A DNA stretch of 31,243 bases from DATMNI01 sp035570275. Its GTDB lineage: Bacteria > Acidobacteriota > Terriglobia > Bryobacterales > Bryobacteraceae. The notes under the pieces were generated by a model that was given only the letters and a program-made list of their open reading frames with translations, did not search any database and had not been told where the DNA came from. Positions 16,101 to 24,716 of this stretch are shown one piece after another (the stretch's first letter is position 1; every line of letters begins with the position of its first letter). A program made the position numbers and the translations under genes. The stretch is from assembly GCA_035570275.1 (NCBI GenBank), contig DATMNI010000175.1:1-31243 (forward strand), in the 5' to 3' direction.

Positions 16101-17927
16101 ATGCTCGGTAAGACGATTTCGCATTACGAAGTAGTGGAGAAGTTGGGCGCGGGCGGCATGGGCGACATCTACAAAGCTCAAGACCGCCGCCTCAACCGCT
16201 TCGTGGCGATCAAGGTGCTCTCGGCCGCCAGCGCCGGCGATCCCGAGCGGCGCCGCCGTTTTGTTCATGAGGCCCAGGCCGCTTCCGGCTTGAACCACCC
16301 CAACATTATCACCATCTACGACATCCTGTCGCAGGATGACACCGAGTTCATGGTGATGGAATTCGTCGCCGGGAAAACCCTCGACGAGATGATCCCCACA
16401 GGCGGCCTGGGCACTGCCAAGGTGCTCCAAATAGCCGTTCAGATCGCCAGCGCGCTACAGGCCGCCCACGCCGCCGGCATCGTGCATCGCGACCTGAAGC
16501 CGGCCAACATCATGGTCACCGGCTCGGGCCTGGTCAAAGTCCTGGACTTCGGGCTGGCAAAAATGACTATTGAGACCAGCCTGACCGATGCCACCCAGAC
16601 CATCCGCACGGCTCCGCTCACCGTGGAAGGCTCCATCATCGGCACTGTCAGTTACATGTCGCCGGAGCAGGCCCAGGGCAAACGCGTCGACCCGCGGTCG
16701 GACGTCTTCTCGTTCGGCGTTGTGCTCTACGAGATGATCTGTGGCGTGAAGGCCTTCTCCTGCGATTCGACGGTCTCGACGCTTTCGGCGATCCTCCGCG
16801 ACGAACCCAAGCCACTCAACCAAATGGTGCCGGGCGTTCCCGCCGAGTTGGAACAGATTGTCTACCGCGCCTTGCGCAAAGATCCCGGCGAGCGCTGGCA
16901 GAAAATCGACTACATGCACGCCGCCTTGGCCGAATTGAAGCAGCGGTCCGACTCCGGTGTGTCCATGCCTTCGGCAGTGATGCCACCGCCGCCTCCTCCG
17001 CCTCCCCTGGCGCCAGCGGCGAAGAAGCCAGGCCGTCTGCCGCGCGCGGCAGCCATCGTGCTCATAGTTTTGGCTGCGAGGTGGATGTTCAACAATCTCG
17101 GTTCCAGGCCGCCGAAGAGGGTTTCCATCAACATCGAGACGCCGCAACCGGAAACCCGGCCGGCGCCACCGGCCACGGCGCCACCTGAGCCCGCTGCTCC
17201 CCAACCGGCCGCCGTGCCCGAGGCGTCCGCGCCGGCGACGGAAAAGGCGTCAGGCGCGGCTGAGGACATCCTCACCAACAAGGCCGTGGTGGACATGGTT
17301 AAGGCCAAAGTGGCGCCCTCCCTGATCGTCAGCCACATTCATTCGTCGAAGACGAACTTCAATCTGTCCACTTCGGAACTGATCCGGCTCACCAAGGCCG
17401 GAGTGCCGGAGGCGGTGCTGGAGGCCATGCGCAGCCCCACAGGGATCGCCGGGACTGAGCCGGTTCCGGCGCCCTCGAAACCCGCCATTCCAGACGCCGC
17501 GGTGGCGGGCAACAAGTCTTCCGTCTGGGTTATCGGCGGCCTGCCTTTCGCCATCACGCTGATGGAAGACGTTCCGCTCAATCCCGAGCCCGGCCGCGTG
17601 CTGCACTTCCAGGCGTCCAAGGATTTCAAGATCTCCGGCTCGCTGGTAATCGCCAAAGGCGCGGCCGTGGCCGGGGAAGTGGTCGACGCCGCCAAGAAAG
17701 GCATCCTCGGCACGGGTATCGGAGGCGGCAAACCGACCTTCCGGCTGACCGAGGCGGACGCCGCCGACGGCACCAGGCTCAAGGTCACCGCCAGGCCCGG
17801 CCGCCACACCGAAGGCAAAGGCGACCACGCCATCGAACCCCCGGGCCACCGCTCGAAGGATCTCCTCGCCCCCGCCGGCACCGAGTACCTGGCATTCATC
17901 GACGGCGACCAATACGTGAAGAAGTAG
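16101..17927 (+). CDS. Membrane Ser/Thr protein kinase (PknB type) with an exported C-terminal region, 608 aa
   Basis: The kinase domain spans about residues 8-275: glycine loop GAGGMG (16-21), Lys38 in VAIKVL, catalytic loop HRDLKPAN (Asp131), DFG at 149-151, the activation-segment end YMSPEQA (185-191) and SDVFSFGVVLYEM. All catalytic residues are present, so it should be active. A Pro-rich linker (294-303) and one membrane helix (about 315-330) follow, then a second Ala/Pro linker (345-380). A helical unit at 388-444 reads ILTNKAVVDMVKAKVAPSLI and then LSTSELIRLTKAGVPEAVLEAM; a beta-rich C-terminal domain follows. It follows the interrupted DUF1080 gene by 10 bp and may share its transcript. 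The ligand and targets are unknown. Confidence 0.93.
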   Translation: MLGKTISHYEVVEKLGAGGMGDIYKAQDRRLNRFVAIKVLSAASAGDPERRRRFVHEAQAASGLNHPNIITIYDILSQDDTEFMVMEFVAGKTLDEMIPTGGLGTAKVLQIAVQIASALQAAHAAGIVHRDLKPANIMVTGSGLVKVLDFGLAKMTIETSLTDATQTIRTAPLTVEGSIIGTVSYMSPEQAQGKRVDPRSDVFSFGVVLYEMICGVKAFSCDSTVSTLSAILRDEPKPLNQMVPGVPAELEQIVYRALRKDPGERWQKIDYMHAALAELKQRSDSGVSMPSAVMPPPPPPPPLAPAAKKPGRLPRAAAIVLIVLAARWMFNNLGSRPPKRVSINIETPQPETRPAPPATAPPEPAAPQPAAVPEASAPATEKASGAAEDILTNKAVVDMVKAKVAPSLIVSHIHSSKTNFNLSTSELIRLTKAGVPEAVLEAMRSPTGIAGTEPVPAPSKPAIPDAAVAGNKSSVWVIGGLPFAITLMEDVPLNPEPGRVLHFQASKDFKISGSLVIAKGAAVAGEVVDAAKKGILGTGIGGGKPTFRLTEADAADGTRLKVTARPGRHTEGKGDHAIEPPGHRSKDLLAPAGTEYLAFIDGDQYVKK

Positions 17928-18027
17928 GATAGGACATCGTCTTGCCAGCATTGTAGACTCCTGTAATGGATCTGGATGGGACCCTGAGATTTGAAGGTTC
18001 TGGATAGGTCGCAAAGGAGTATTCGAC

Positions 18028-18243
18028 ATGTGTCTCTGTCGTATGAGCTTGCTCGCGTTTGGCTGTTGCGGCTTCGCTTTTGGCCAACCAGGAAACGCCC
18101 CGAGGCTGGGCGCCGCCTCCCCCACGCTGGATTACCAGGAAGCGCCGGATTGGCCAACCCAGGCCACAAACGCAGCCGGTAAACCCGCCGCCTGGAATTT
18201 CATTCAGGTGTCCGGGGTGGCCATTGACGCGCGTGGCCACTAG
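18028..18243 (+). pseudogene. 5' stub of an NHL-repeat / amidating-lyase-like secreted protein
   Basis: AAAGGAG lies eight bases before the ATG at 18028. A signal-peptide-like start (MSLLAFGCCGFAFG) is followed by a spacer and then PAAWNFIQVSGVAIDARGH, where the frame stops at 18241-18243. In NHL/peptidyl-hydroxyglycine alpha-amidating lyase-like proteins the motif W-N-F-x-x-V-S-G-V-A-x-D opens the first propeller repeat, with several hundred residues to follow. Here nothing of the propeller remains in any frame. The gene is therefore cut just before its first repeat, and the formate dehydrogenase operon begins 35 bases later. It may still be translated as a 71-aa peptide and may provide the operon with its leader. 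Confidence 0.65.
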
Positions 18244-18278
18244 GAGACGCCAAATGAGCAACAATAGAAGGGTCGCCG

Positions 18279-18761
18279 ATGCAAATGAACGCTCAGGAAT
18301 GGGAAACGGGCCTGGCCCTGACCCGGATCAGGGAACTGGAGCATCTTCCGGGTGCGCTGCTGCCTGTGTTGCATGCGCTGCAGACCGAATTTGGGTATAT
18401 CGACGGCACCGCCGTTCCCCTGATCGCCGATGCGCTGAATCTGTCCGAAGCCGAAGTCTATGGTGTGATCGGCTTCTATCACGATTTTCGTCAGAAACCG
18501 CCGGGACGGCACGTGCTGCGCGTGTGCCGCGCCGAATCGTGCCAGGCGATGGGATGCGAGACGCTCATCCGGCACATTGAGGGTCGCGTGGGCGCGAAAA
18601 TGGGCGAGACGACGGCGGATCGCAGCCTGACGGTGGAAGCGGTGTACTGTCTGGGTAACTGCGCCCTGTCACCGGCACTGATGCTGGATGGAAGGCTCTA
18701 CGGCCGGGTCTCCGCGGCGATGGCCGATTTGCTGCTCGACGACGCCCGGAGGGCTGGGTGA
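18279..18761 (+). CDS. fdsG: NAD-dependent formate dehydrogenase gamma subunit (NuoE-like)
   Basis: This is the small electron-transfer subunit of a soluble molybdenum formate dehydrogenase, homologous to NuoE of complex I. The thioredoxin-like [2Fe-2S] fold shows its four ligands: Cys83 and Cys88 in VCRAESCQAMG, and Cys124 and Cys128 in YCLGNCALSP. The N-terminal helical part (LPGALLPVLHALQTEFGYI and LSEAEVYGVIGFYHDF) is typical of the family. Length is 160 aa, as usual. The ATG at 18279 has AGAAGGG upstream; an ATG at 18285 is also possible. It overlaps fdsB by 4 bases and is the first gene of the operon. An NuoE/HoxE subunit of a hydrogenase is the alternative, but the fdsA neighbour decides it. 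Confidence 0.92.
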   Translation: MQMNAQEWETGLALTRIRELEHLPGALLPVLHALQTEFGYIDGTAVPLIADALNLSEAEVYGVIGFYHDFRQKPPGRHVLRVCRAESCQAMGCETLIRHIEGRVGAKMGETTADRSLTVEAVYCLGNCALSPALMLDGRLYGRVSAAMADLLLDDARRAG

Positions 18762-20305
18762 GCGGCAAGGTTTACGTTTCGCGCGATGCCGCGGCCGTGT
18801 CGGTAGGAGCCGATGCGGTGGCGCGCGCGATCGGGGACCAGCTTCGGTCGAAGAGGGTCGAAACGGCGGTGGTACGGAACGGCTCGCGCGGGCTGTTCTG
18901 GCTCGAGCCGCTGGTGGAAGTCGAGACACCGCAGGGCCGGATTGCATACGGACCGGTCACAGTGGACGCGGTGCCGGGTCTCTTCGACGGCGGATTTCTG
19001 GAAAGCAACGGGCATCCGCTGAACCTCGGGTTGACGGAAGAGATTCCTTACTTAAAGCGGCAGCAGCGTCTCACGTTCGCCCGGTGCGGCGTGACGGATC
19101 CGCTGTCGCTGACGGACTATGTATCGCACGGGGGATACCGTGGGCTGGAACGCGCGCTCACGATGGGGCCCGCAACGATTGTCGAAGAAGTGATTGGCTC
19201 AGGGCTGCGTGGTCGCGGCGGTGCGGGCTTTCCGACCGGGATCAAATGGCGCACCGTTCTGCAAGCGCCGGCCGCGGAGAAATATATCGTCTGCAATGCG
19301 GACGAAGGAGACAGCGGTACTTATGCCGACCGGATGATCATGGAGGGCGATCCGTTCGTCCTGATTGAAGGCATGACCATCGCGGCGCTGGCGGTGGGCG
19401 CTTCGCGGGGCTACATCTATTTGCGATCCGAGTATCCGCATGCGCTGTTGGCGATGCAGCAGGCGATCGCGATCGCGTACGCTAGCGGTTATCTTGGCCA
19501 GTCCGTGGCGGGCAGCGGCAAGCCGTTCGATCTGGAAGTGAGGCTGGGAGCGGGCTCCTATATCTGTGGCGAAGAGACGGCGCTGCTCGAAAGCCTGGAA
19601 GGCAGGCGCGGACAAGTGCGGCCCAAGCCGCCGCTGCCGGCGATCGAAGGACTTTTCGCCAGGCCAACCGTTGTGAACAATGTGATCTCGCTGGCCACGG
19701 TTCCGATCATTCTGGAGAAGGGCGCCGCATTCTATCGAGATTTCGGAGTGGGCCGGTCGCGCGGCACGCTGACGATTCAACTGGCGGGCAACATCCGCCA
19801 CGGTGGGTTGGTGGAGACCGCGTTCGGGATGACGCTGCGCGAGGCGATTTACGATTTCGGCGGCGGAACGGCGTCGGGGCGTCCACTGCGCGCGGTGCAA
19901 GTGGGCGGGCCTCTGGGCGCGTATTTTCCGGAGTCGCTGCTCGATACACCGCTGGACTACGAAGCGTTCGCCGAGCGCAAGGGACTGCTCGGACACGGCG
20001 GCGTGGTGGTGTTCGACGATACCGTCGATCTGGCGCGCCAAGCCCGCTTCGCGATGGAGTTTTGCGCCATTGAGAGCTGCGGTAAGTGCACGCCGTGCCG
20101 GATCGGATCCACGCGCGGGGTGGAGGTGATCGACAAGATCATCGCCAATCAGGGGCGGGACAAGAATCTACACTTACTCGACGATCTTTGCGAACTGTTG
20201 CAGGATGGTTCGCTGTGCGCCCTGGGCGGCTTGACGCCGATTCCGGTGTTGAGCGCGCTGCAACACTTTCCCGAAGATTTTCATAGAGTGGAGACACGGC
20301 AGTGA
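18758..20305 (+). CDS. fdsB: NAD-dependent formate dehydrogenase beta subunit (NuoF-like, FMN)
   Basis: This subunit carries FMN and a [4Fe-4S] cluster and passes electrons from formate to NAD+. Residues 1-100 are a short thioredoxin-like domain. The FMN/NAD part shows GRGGAGFPTGIKW (152-164), YIVCNADEGDSGTYADR (176-192) and GSYICGEETALLESL (266-280). The cluster ligands are Cys441, Cys444 and Cys447 in ESCGKCTPCRIGS, with Cys487 in GSLCALGG. The 515-aa length matches FdsB/HoxF-type proteins. It starts with GTG at 18758 inside the end of fdsG (GTGA overlap) and overlaps fdsA by 4 bases, so the three are translationally coupled. All ligands are intact, so it should be functional. Confidence 0.95.
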   Translation: MSGKVYVSRDAAAVSVGADAVARAIGDQLRSKRVETAVVRNGSRGLFWLEPLVEVETPQGRIAYGPVTVDAVPGLFDGGFLESNGHPLNLGLTEEIPYLKRQQRLTFARCGVTDPLSLTDYVSHGGYRGLERALTMGPATIVEEVIGSGLRGRGGAGFPTGIKWRTVLQAPAAEKYIVCNADEGDSGTYADRMIMEGDPFVLIEGMTIAALAVGASRGYIYLRSEYPHALLAMQQAIAIAYASGYLGQSVAGSGKPFDLEVRLGAGSYICGEETALLESLEGRRGQVRPKPPLPAIEGLFARPTVVNNVISLATVPIILEKGAAFYRDFGVGRSRGTLTIQLAGNIRHGGLVETAFGMTLREAIYDFGGGTASGRPLRAVQVGGPLGAYFPESLLDTPLDYEAFAERKGLLGHGGVVVFDDTVDLARQARFAMEFCAIESCGKCTPCRIGSTRGVEVIDKIIANQGRDKNLHLLDDLCELLQDGSLCALGGLTPIPVLSALQHFPEDFHRVETRQ

Positions 20306-23151
20306 CCATCATCCAAGAGACCGATTACGGAACGCCCGCGCGGACATCCGACGTGCTGGTCACGCTGGAGATCGACGGCAGCACGGTCGCGGTTCCGCGC
20401 GGCACGTCGATCATGCGGGCGGCGATGAATGCCGGCGTCAAGGTGCCAAAACTGTGCGCCACGGATAATCTGGAGCCGTTCGGTTCGTGCCGGCTCTGCC
20501 TGGTGGAGATCGAAGGACGGAGGGGAGCGCCCGCTTCGTGCACCACTCCGGCAGAGGCGGGGATGAAGGTGCGGACGCAATCGCCGAAGCTCGCGAAAAT
20601 GCGGCGCGGCATGATGGAACTCTACATCTCGGACCATCCGCTGGACTGCCTGACGTGCGCGGCAAATGGCGATTGCGAACTGCAGGACATGGCAGGGGTG
20701 GTGGGGCTGCGAGAGGTCCGTTACGGATATGAAGGAAAGAACCATCTTGCGGCGCTAAAGGACGAATCGAATCCCTATTTCACGTTCGATCCCGCGAAGT
20801 GCATCGTGTGCTCACGGTGCGTGCGCGCATGCGACGAGGTGCAAGGCACGTTCGCTCTGACCATCGACGGGCGCGGATTCGCGTCGATGGTGTCGGCTGG
20901 AGGGAAGGATTTTCTGGATTCCGAGTGCGTCTCCTGCGGCGCATGCGTGCAGGCTTGTCCCACCGCGACCTTGATGGAAAAGACCGTCATCCAGAGAGGC
21001 CAGGCCGAGCACAGCGTAGTGACGACGTGTGCTTACTGTGGCGTGGGCTGTTCGTTCAAGGCAGAAATGCAGGGAAATCAGGTTGTCCGCATGACACCGC
21101 ACAAGGACGGCAAGGCGAACCACGGACATTCGTGCGTGAAGGGCCGGTTCTCCTGGGGCTATGCGACGCACAAGGACCGGATCCTGAAACCGATGATTCG
21201 CGCGAAGATCGCGGACCCGTGGCGGGAGGTGAGTTGGGCAGAAGGGATCGGCCACGCCGCGTCGGAGTTTCGCAGAATTCAAGCCGCTCACGGGCGCGAT
21301 GCGATCGGCGGCATTACCTCGTCGCGCTGCACTAACGAAGAGACGTACCTGGTCCAGAAGATGGTCCGGGCGGCGTTTCGGAATAACAACGTGGACACAT
21401 GCGCGCGGGTGTGCCATTCGCCAACAGGGTACGGCCTGAAGTCGACGTTCGGTACCTCGGCGGGGACGCAGGACTTCGACTCGGTGGAAGATTCGGATGT
21501 GATTGTCGTCATCGGGGCGAACCCGACGGATGCGCATCCCGTTTTCGCTTCGCGCATGAAGCAGAGGTTGCGCGAGGGGGCGCGGCTGATCGTGATCGAC
21601 CCGCGGCGGATCGATCTGGTGAAGTCGGCGCACGTGAAGGCAGACTTCCACTTGCCGCTGGCGCCCGGAACCAACGTCGCCATCATCAATGCGATCGCGC
21701 ACGTGGTGGTGACGGAGAACCTGCTGGCGGAACAGTATGTGGAAGAGCGCTGTGAGCATGAGGCGTTCCGCCGCTGGCGCGACTTCATCGCGCAGGAACG
21801 GAACTCTCCGGAAGCTGTCGAGCGGCTCACCGGTGTGCCCGCGGCCGACGTCCGCGGCGCGGCACGCCTTTATGCAACGGGCGGCCGGGCTGCCATCTAC
21901 TACGGCTTGGGCGTGACGGAGCACAGCCAGGGATCCACGATGGTGATGGGTATGGCGAACCTGGCCATGGCGACGGGGAATATCGGGATGCGCGGCGCGG
22001 GGTTGAATCCGCTGCGAGGGCAGAACAATGTGCAGGGCTCCTGCGACATGGGTTCCTTCCCTCACGAGTTTTCGGGCTACCGGCATGTTTCAGAGGATGC
22101 CGTCCGCGAGATGTTTGAACAGGCGTGGCAGGTGGCACTGGAAGGCGAGCCGGGGCTGCGGATTTCCAACATGCTGGACGCGGCAGTGGAAGGCACTTTC
22201 CTGGGTCTGTACGTACAGGGCGAGGACATCGCGCAGTCGGACCCGAATACAAGTCATGTCACTGCCGGGCTGTCGGCGATGGAGTGCGTGGTGGTGCAGG
22301 ATCTGTTCCTGAACGAGACGGCAAGCTACGCGCACGTTTTTCTGCCTGGATCGTCCTTCCTGGAGAAGGACGGGACCTTCACGAATGCCGAGCGGCGGAT
22401 CAGCCGGGTACGGAAAGTCATGCCGCCGATGGCGGGGCTGGCAGACTGGGAGGTCACGGTCGCACTATCGGAGGCTTTGGGCTATCCCATGCGGTATGCC
22501 CACCCCTCGGAGATCATGGACGAAATCGCGCGGCTGACTCCGACGTTCGCCGGTGTTTCCTATGAGAGGCTGGATGAACTGGGAAGCATCCAATGGCCAT
22601 GCAATGCCAAGGCGCCGGAAGGCACGCCGATCATGCACGTGGACGGCTTTGTGCGTGGCAAGGGCAGGTTCATGATCACGGAGTTCGTGCCGACCGAGGA
22701 GCGGACCACGGCGCGATTCCCGCTGATTCTGACCACGGGCCGGATCTTGTCGCAGTACAACGTGGGCGCACAGACGCGGCGCACGGCGAACAATATCTGG
22801 CATGACCAGGACGTGCTGGAGATTCATCCGTTCGATGCGGAGAACCGCGGAATCAACGATGGCGACCTGGTCGCTCTGCAGAGCCGCGCGGGCGAGACCT
22901 CGCTGCGGGCACAGGTTTCCGATCGCATGCAGCCCGGCGTGGTTTACACCACCTTCCACCATGCCGGCACGGGGACCAACGTGGTGACGACGGAGTTCGC
23001 CGACTGGGCCACAAGTTGTCCCGAATACAAGGTGACGGCCGTGGAGGTGCGTGCGGTACAGCAGCGTTCCAAGTGGCAGCGAGAGTACCGCGAGAGCCGT
23101 CGCCAAACTACGCAGATTCTTCACGAAGAAGCGGTGGCGAAACAGTCATGA
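20302..23151 (+). CDS. fdsA: NAD-dependent formate dehydrogenase alpha subunit (molybdenum/bis-PGD)
   Basis: This is the catalytic subunit: formate to CO2 at a Mo or W bis-pyranopterin site. The N-terminal NuoG-like part has a [2Fe-2S] site (Cys52, Cys63, Cys66, Cys80), a His-ligated cluster (His112, Cys116, Cys119, Cys125) and two ferredoxin clusters (Cys167/170/173/177 and Cys209/212/215/219). The catalytic part begins with CAYCGVGC (Cys243, 246, 250) plus Cys278. The metal ligand is Cys371, followed by the proton-acceptor His372, in CARVCHSPTGYG; the enzyme uses Cys, not selenocysteine. A C-terminal cofactor-capping domain ends the 949-aa protein. The start is GTG at 20302, overlapping fdsB; the stop overlaps fdsD as ATGA. 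No fdsC/fdhD sulfurase or cofactor genes are nearby, so maturation must be encoded elsewhere. Confidence 0.96.
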   Translation: MTIIQETDYGTPARTSDVLVTLEIDGSTVAVPRGTSIMRAAMNAGVKVPKLCATDNLEPFGSCRLCLVEIEGRRGAPASCTTPAEAGMKVRTQSPKLAKMRRGMMELYISDHPLDCLTCAANGDCELQDMAGVVGLREVRYGYEGKNHLAALKDESNPYFTFDPAKCIVCSRCVRACDEVQGTFALTIDGRGFASMVSAGGKDFLDSECVSCGACVQACPTATLMEKTVIQRGQAEHSVVTTCAYCGVGCSFKAEMQGNQVVRMTPHKDGKANHGHSCVKGRFSWGYATHKDRILKPMIRAKIADPWREVSWAEGIGHAASEFRRIQAAHGRDAIGGITSSRCTNEETYLVQKMVRAAFRNNNVDTCARVCHSPTGYGLKSTFGTSAGTQDFDSVEDSDVIVVIGANPTDAHPVFASRMKQRLREGARLIVIDPRRIDLVKSAHVKADFHLPLAPGTNVAIINAIAHVVVTENLLAEQYVEERCEHEAFRRWRDFIAQERNSPEAVERLTGVPAADVRGAARLYATGGRAAIYYGLGVTEHSQGSTMVMGMANLAMATGNIGMRGAGLNPLRGQNNVQGSCDMGSFPHEFSGYRHVSEDAVREMFEQAWQVALEGEPGLRISNMLDAAVEGTFLGLYVQGEDIAQSDPNTSHVTAGLSAMECVVVQDLFLNETASYAHVFLPGSSFLEKDGTFTNAERRISRVRKVMPPMAGLADWEVTVALSEALGYPMRYAHPSEIMDEIARLTPTFAGVSYERLDELGSIQWPCNAKAPEGTPIMHVDGFVRGKGRFMITEFVPTEERTTARFPLILTTGRILSQYNVGAQTRRTANNIWHDQDVLEIHPFDAENRGINDGDLVALQSRAGETSLRAQVSDRMQPGVVYTTFHHAGTGTNVVTTEFADWATSCPEYKVTAVEVRAVQQRSKWQREYRESRRQTTQILHEEAVAKQS

Positions 23152-23366
23152 AGGCCGAGCAGATGGTTCACATGGCGAACCAGATCGCGCTGTTTTTTGG
23201 GAGCTACCCGAAGGAAGAAGCGGTGGCCGGAGTCGCCGATCATCTGAAGAAATTCTGGGAGCGGCGGATGCGCCAGCAGATCTTCGAGTATGTGGATGCG
23301 GGCGGCGGCGGCCTGAACGGGCTGGTCATCGAAGCCGTGGGGCTGCTGCGGCGTCAGGCTTCCTGA
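23148..23366 (+). CDS. fdsD: Formate dehydrogenase delta subunit
   Basis: A 72-aa protein starting MKAEQMVHMANQIALFFGSY, with the helix pattern KEEAVAGVADHLKKFWERRMR and an end reading GLNGLVIEAVGLLRR. This is the signature of the small FdsD subunit, which binds the NAD-dependent formate dehydrogenase complex and is needed for a stable active enzyme. Its ATG overlaps the fdsA stop (ATGA), so it is translationally coupled. It is the last gene of the operon; the next gene begins 41 bases later with a different composition. In several proteobacterial operons an fdsC gene precedes fdsD; here none does. Confidence 0.9.
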   Translation: MKAEQMVHMANQIALFFGSYPKEEAVAGVADHLKKFWERRMRQQIFEYVDAGGGGLNGLVIEAVGLLRRQAS

Positions 23367-23407
23367 TTCGGGCGAACCGGGCGCGGCGCCAGTGATACGC
23401 TGAACTT

Positions 23408-24220
23408 GTGTGGATCGAAATTAACCGATTACTGAAGCGATGTCTCCCCGGTCTTCACACAACGCTCAAGACGGCCGCGAGGGAGTGGATGGCTCAAGCT
23501 ACACCACGGGTACCCGTGCCGGACCTAATTGCCGGCCAGTTCACTTGGGTACATCCTCGATTGTTCACATCGATCCTCACTCTCACCCAGCCGAATGTCA
23601 TCCGATGGATGGACGAGTATCTGCATCCGGGAGACAGCTTTCTTGACGTCGGTGCCAATTGCGGGTGGTTGTCGATCCGGGCCGCCCGTCGTGTGGGCCG
23701 TGGTGGACGCGTTATTGCGTTTGAGCCCTCGCCGATCATGGTTGACCTCTTGCACTATCACCGCAGCGTCAATGGTCTGCCGCAAATCACGATAGTCCCC
23801 AAGGCTGTTTCGAACTCAGACGGCGAAGCGCCGTTCTTTTTGTTAAATCAAGGATTCAGCTTCCGCAGTTCTTCAGTCATGGAGAGCGATGTTCTACCTT
23901 TCGTCTTGCCGGAAGAGAAACAGCGAATCACGGTTCCGACGGTGACACTTGATCGATACTGCGTCGATAGCCACCTTTGGCCCACGATGTTGAAAATTGA
24001 CGTCGAAGGGGCAGAATTGCTCGTGCTCGAAGGCAGCCGGGAAGTCCTGCTTCAATCCAAGCCCGTAGTTATCATTGGTGTTCATCCCTACTGGTTACCG
24101 GCCGGCCAGGATGCCGGCCAGATTTTTGCCCTGCTGGCCGAGTGCGGCTACACCGTCAAAGATTCGGTGGTCGCCCGAACGCATGGATACGATGTCGGCG
24201 ATTATCTTTGTATGGCGTGA
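23408..24220 (+). CDS. FkbM-family SAM-dependent methyltransferase, 270 aa
   Basis: The Rossmann methyltransferase motifs are clear: SFLDVGANCGWLSIRAA (SAM-binding loop at 80-86), RVIAFEPSP (acidic ribose ligand Glu106) and MLKIDVEGAELLVLEG, the FkbM-family signature. FkbM enzymes methylate sugar or polyketide hydroxyls, often in surface-glycan or secondary-metabolite pathways. No such pathway is next to it, so the substrate is unknown. The start is a GTG at 23408 without a clear ribosome site. Base composition is lower in GC and less codon-biased than the fds genes just upstream, which suggests a different origin. It lies 41 bp after fdsD, but the composition break argues against a shared function. 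Confidence 0.88.
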   Translation: MWIEINRLLKRCLPGLHTTLKTAAREWMAQATPRVPVPDLIAGQFTWVHPRLFTSILTLTQPNVIRWMDEYLHPGDSFLDVGANCGWLSIRAARRVGRGGRVIAFEPSPIMVDLLHYHRSVNGLPQITIVPKAVSNSDGEAPFFLLNQGFSFRSSSVMESDVLPFVLPEEKQRITVPTVTLDRYCVDSHLWPTMLKIDVEGAELLVLEGSREVLLQSKPVVIIGVHPYWLPAGQDAGQIFALLAECGYTVKDSVVARTHGYDVGDYLCMA

Positions 24221-24454
24221 GCTGCGTAAAAGGGCGGCAGGCAAAAACCAACGCAGCTAGGAATGGCTGTTCTTATGAGGATGAATTGATGTCCTGTGGG
24301 CGGCCCTGCTCCCCCGACAAAAGCAACTTGAGGAGCTCGCACCAGGAACATGAACAAGCAGAGCCGCGCTTCAATTCTGCCGAAAAAGGGCAGACAATCA
24401 CAGTACGGGCGGTACCACGTGAGTACCGGACCTGAATGCAGAATGTGCCAACGC

Positions 24455-24640
24455 CGCGCTGCCGCAGGCACGCGCGCCCCTACCTCAGCGACGAACGCCT
24501 CGAATTACGGCGCGGATCGAGCGAGCGCGACGGCGGCGAGCCGCGCATACTGGACCGTCCAGAGATCACGAGGGCGCCGCGCGGGTGCGCAGAACGCGGG
24601 ACCCGGCGCGACTCGCGCGCGGCTCCTTGAAAGGGCAAGG
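24455..24640 (+). repeat. GC-rich degenerate repeat, copy A
   Basis: This copy carries the words GGCACGCGCGCCC (24467-24479), GCAGAACGCGGGA (24589-24601) and CGCGCGGCTCCT (24616-24627), which recur near 25387, 27318-27355 and 28641-28675. The whole gap from 24221 to 24716 holds no gene that I can support; its open frames read low-complexity Arg/Ala sequence. Confidence 0.5.
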
Positions 24641-24716
24641 GGTCTCGGCCGTGATCGGCATTTGAAAGGCCTACAGTACATAATCGCAAAGAATCGGACC
24701 CTGGATTCCCTGGTGA

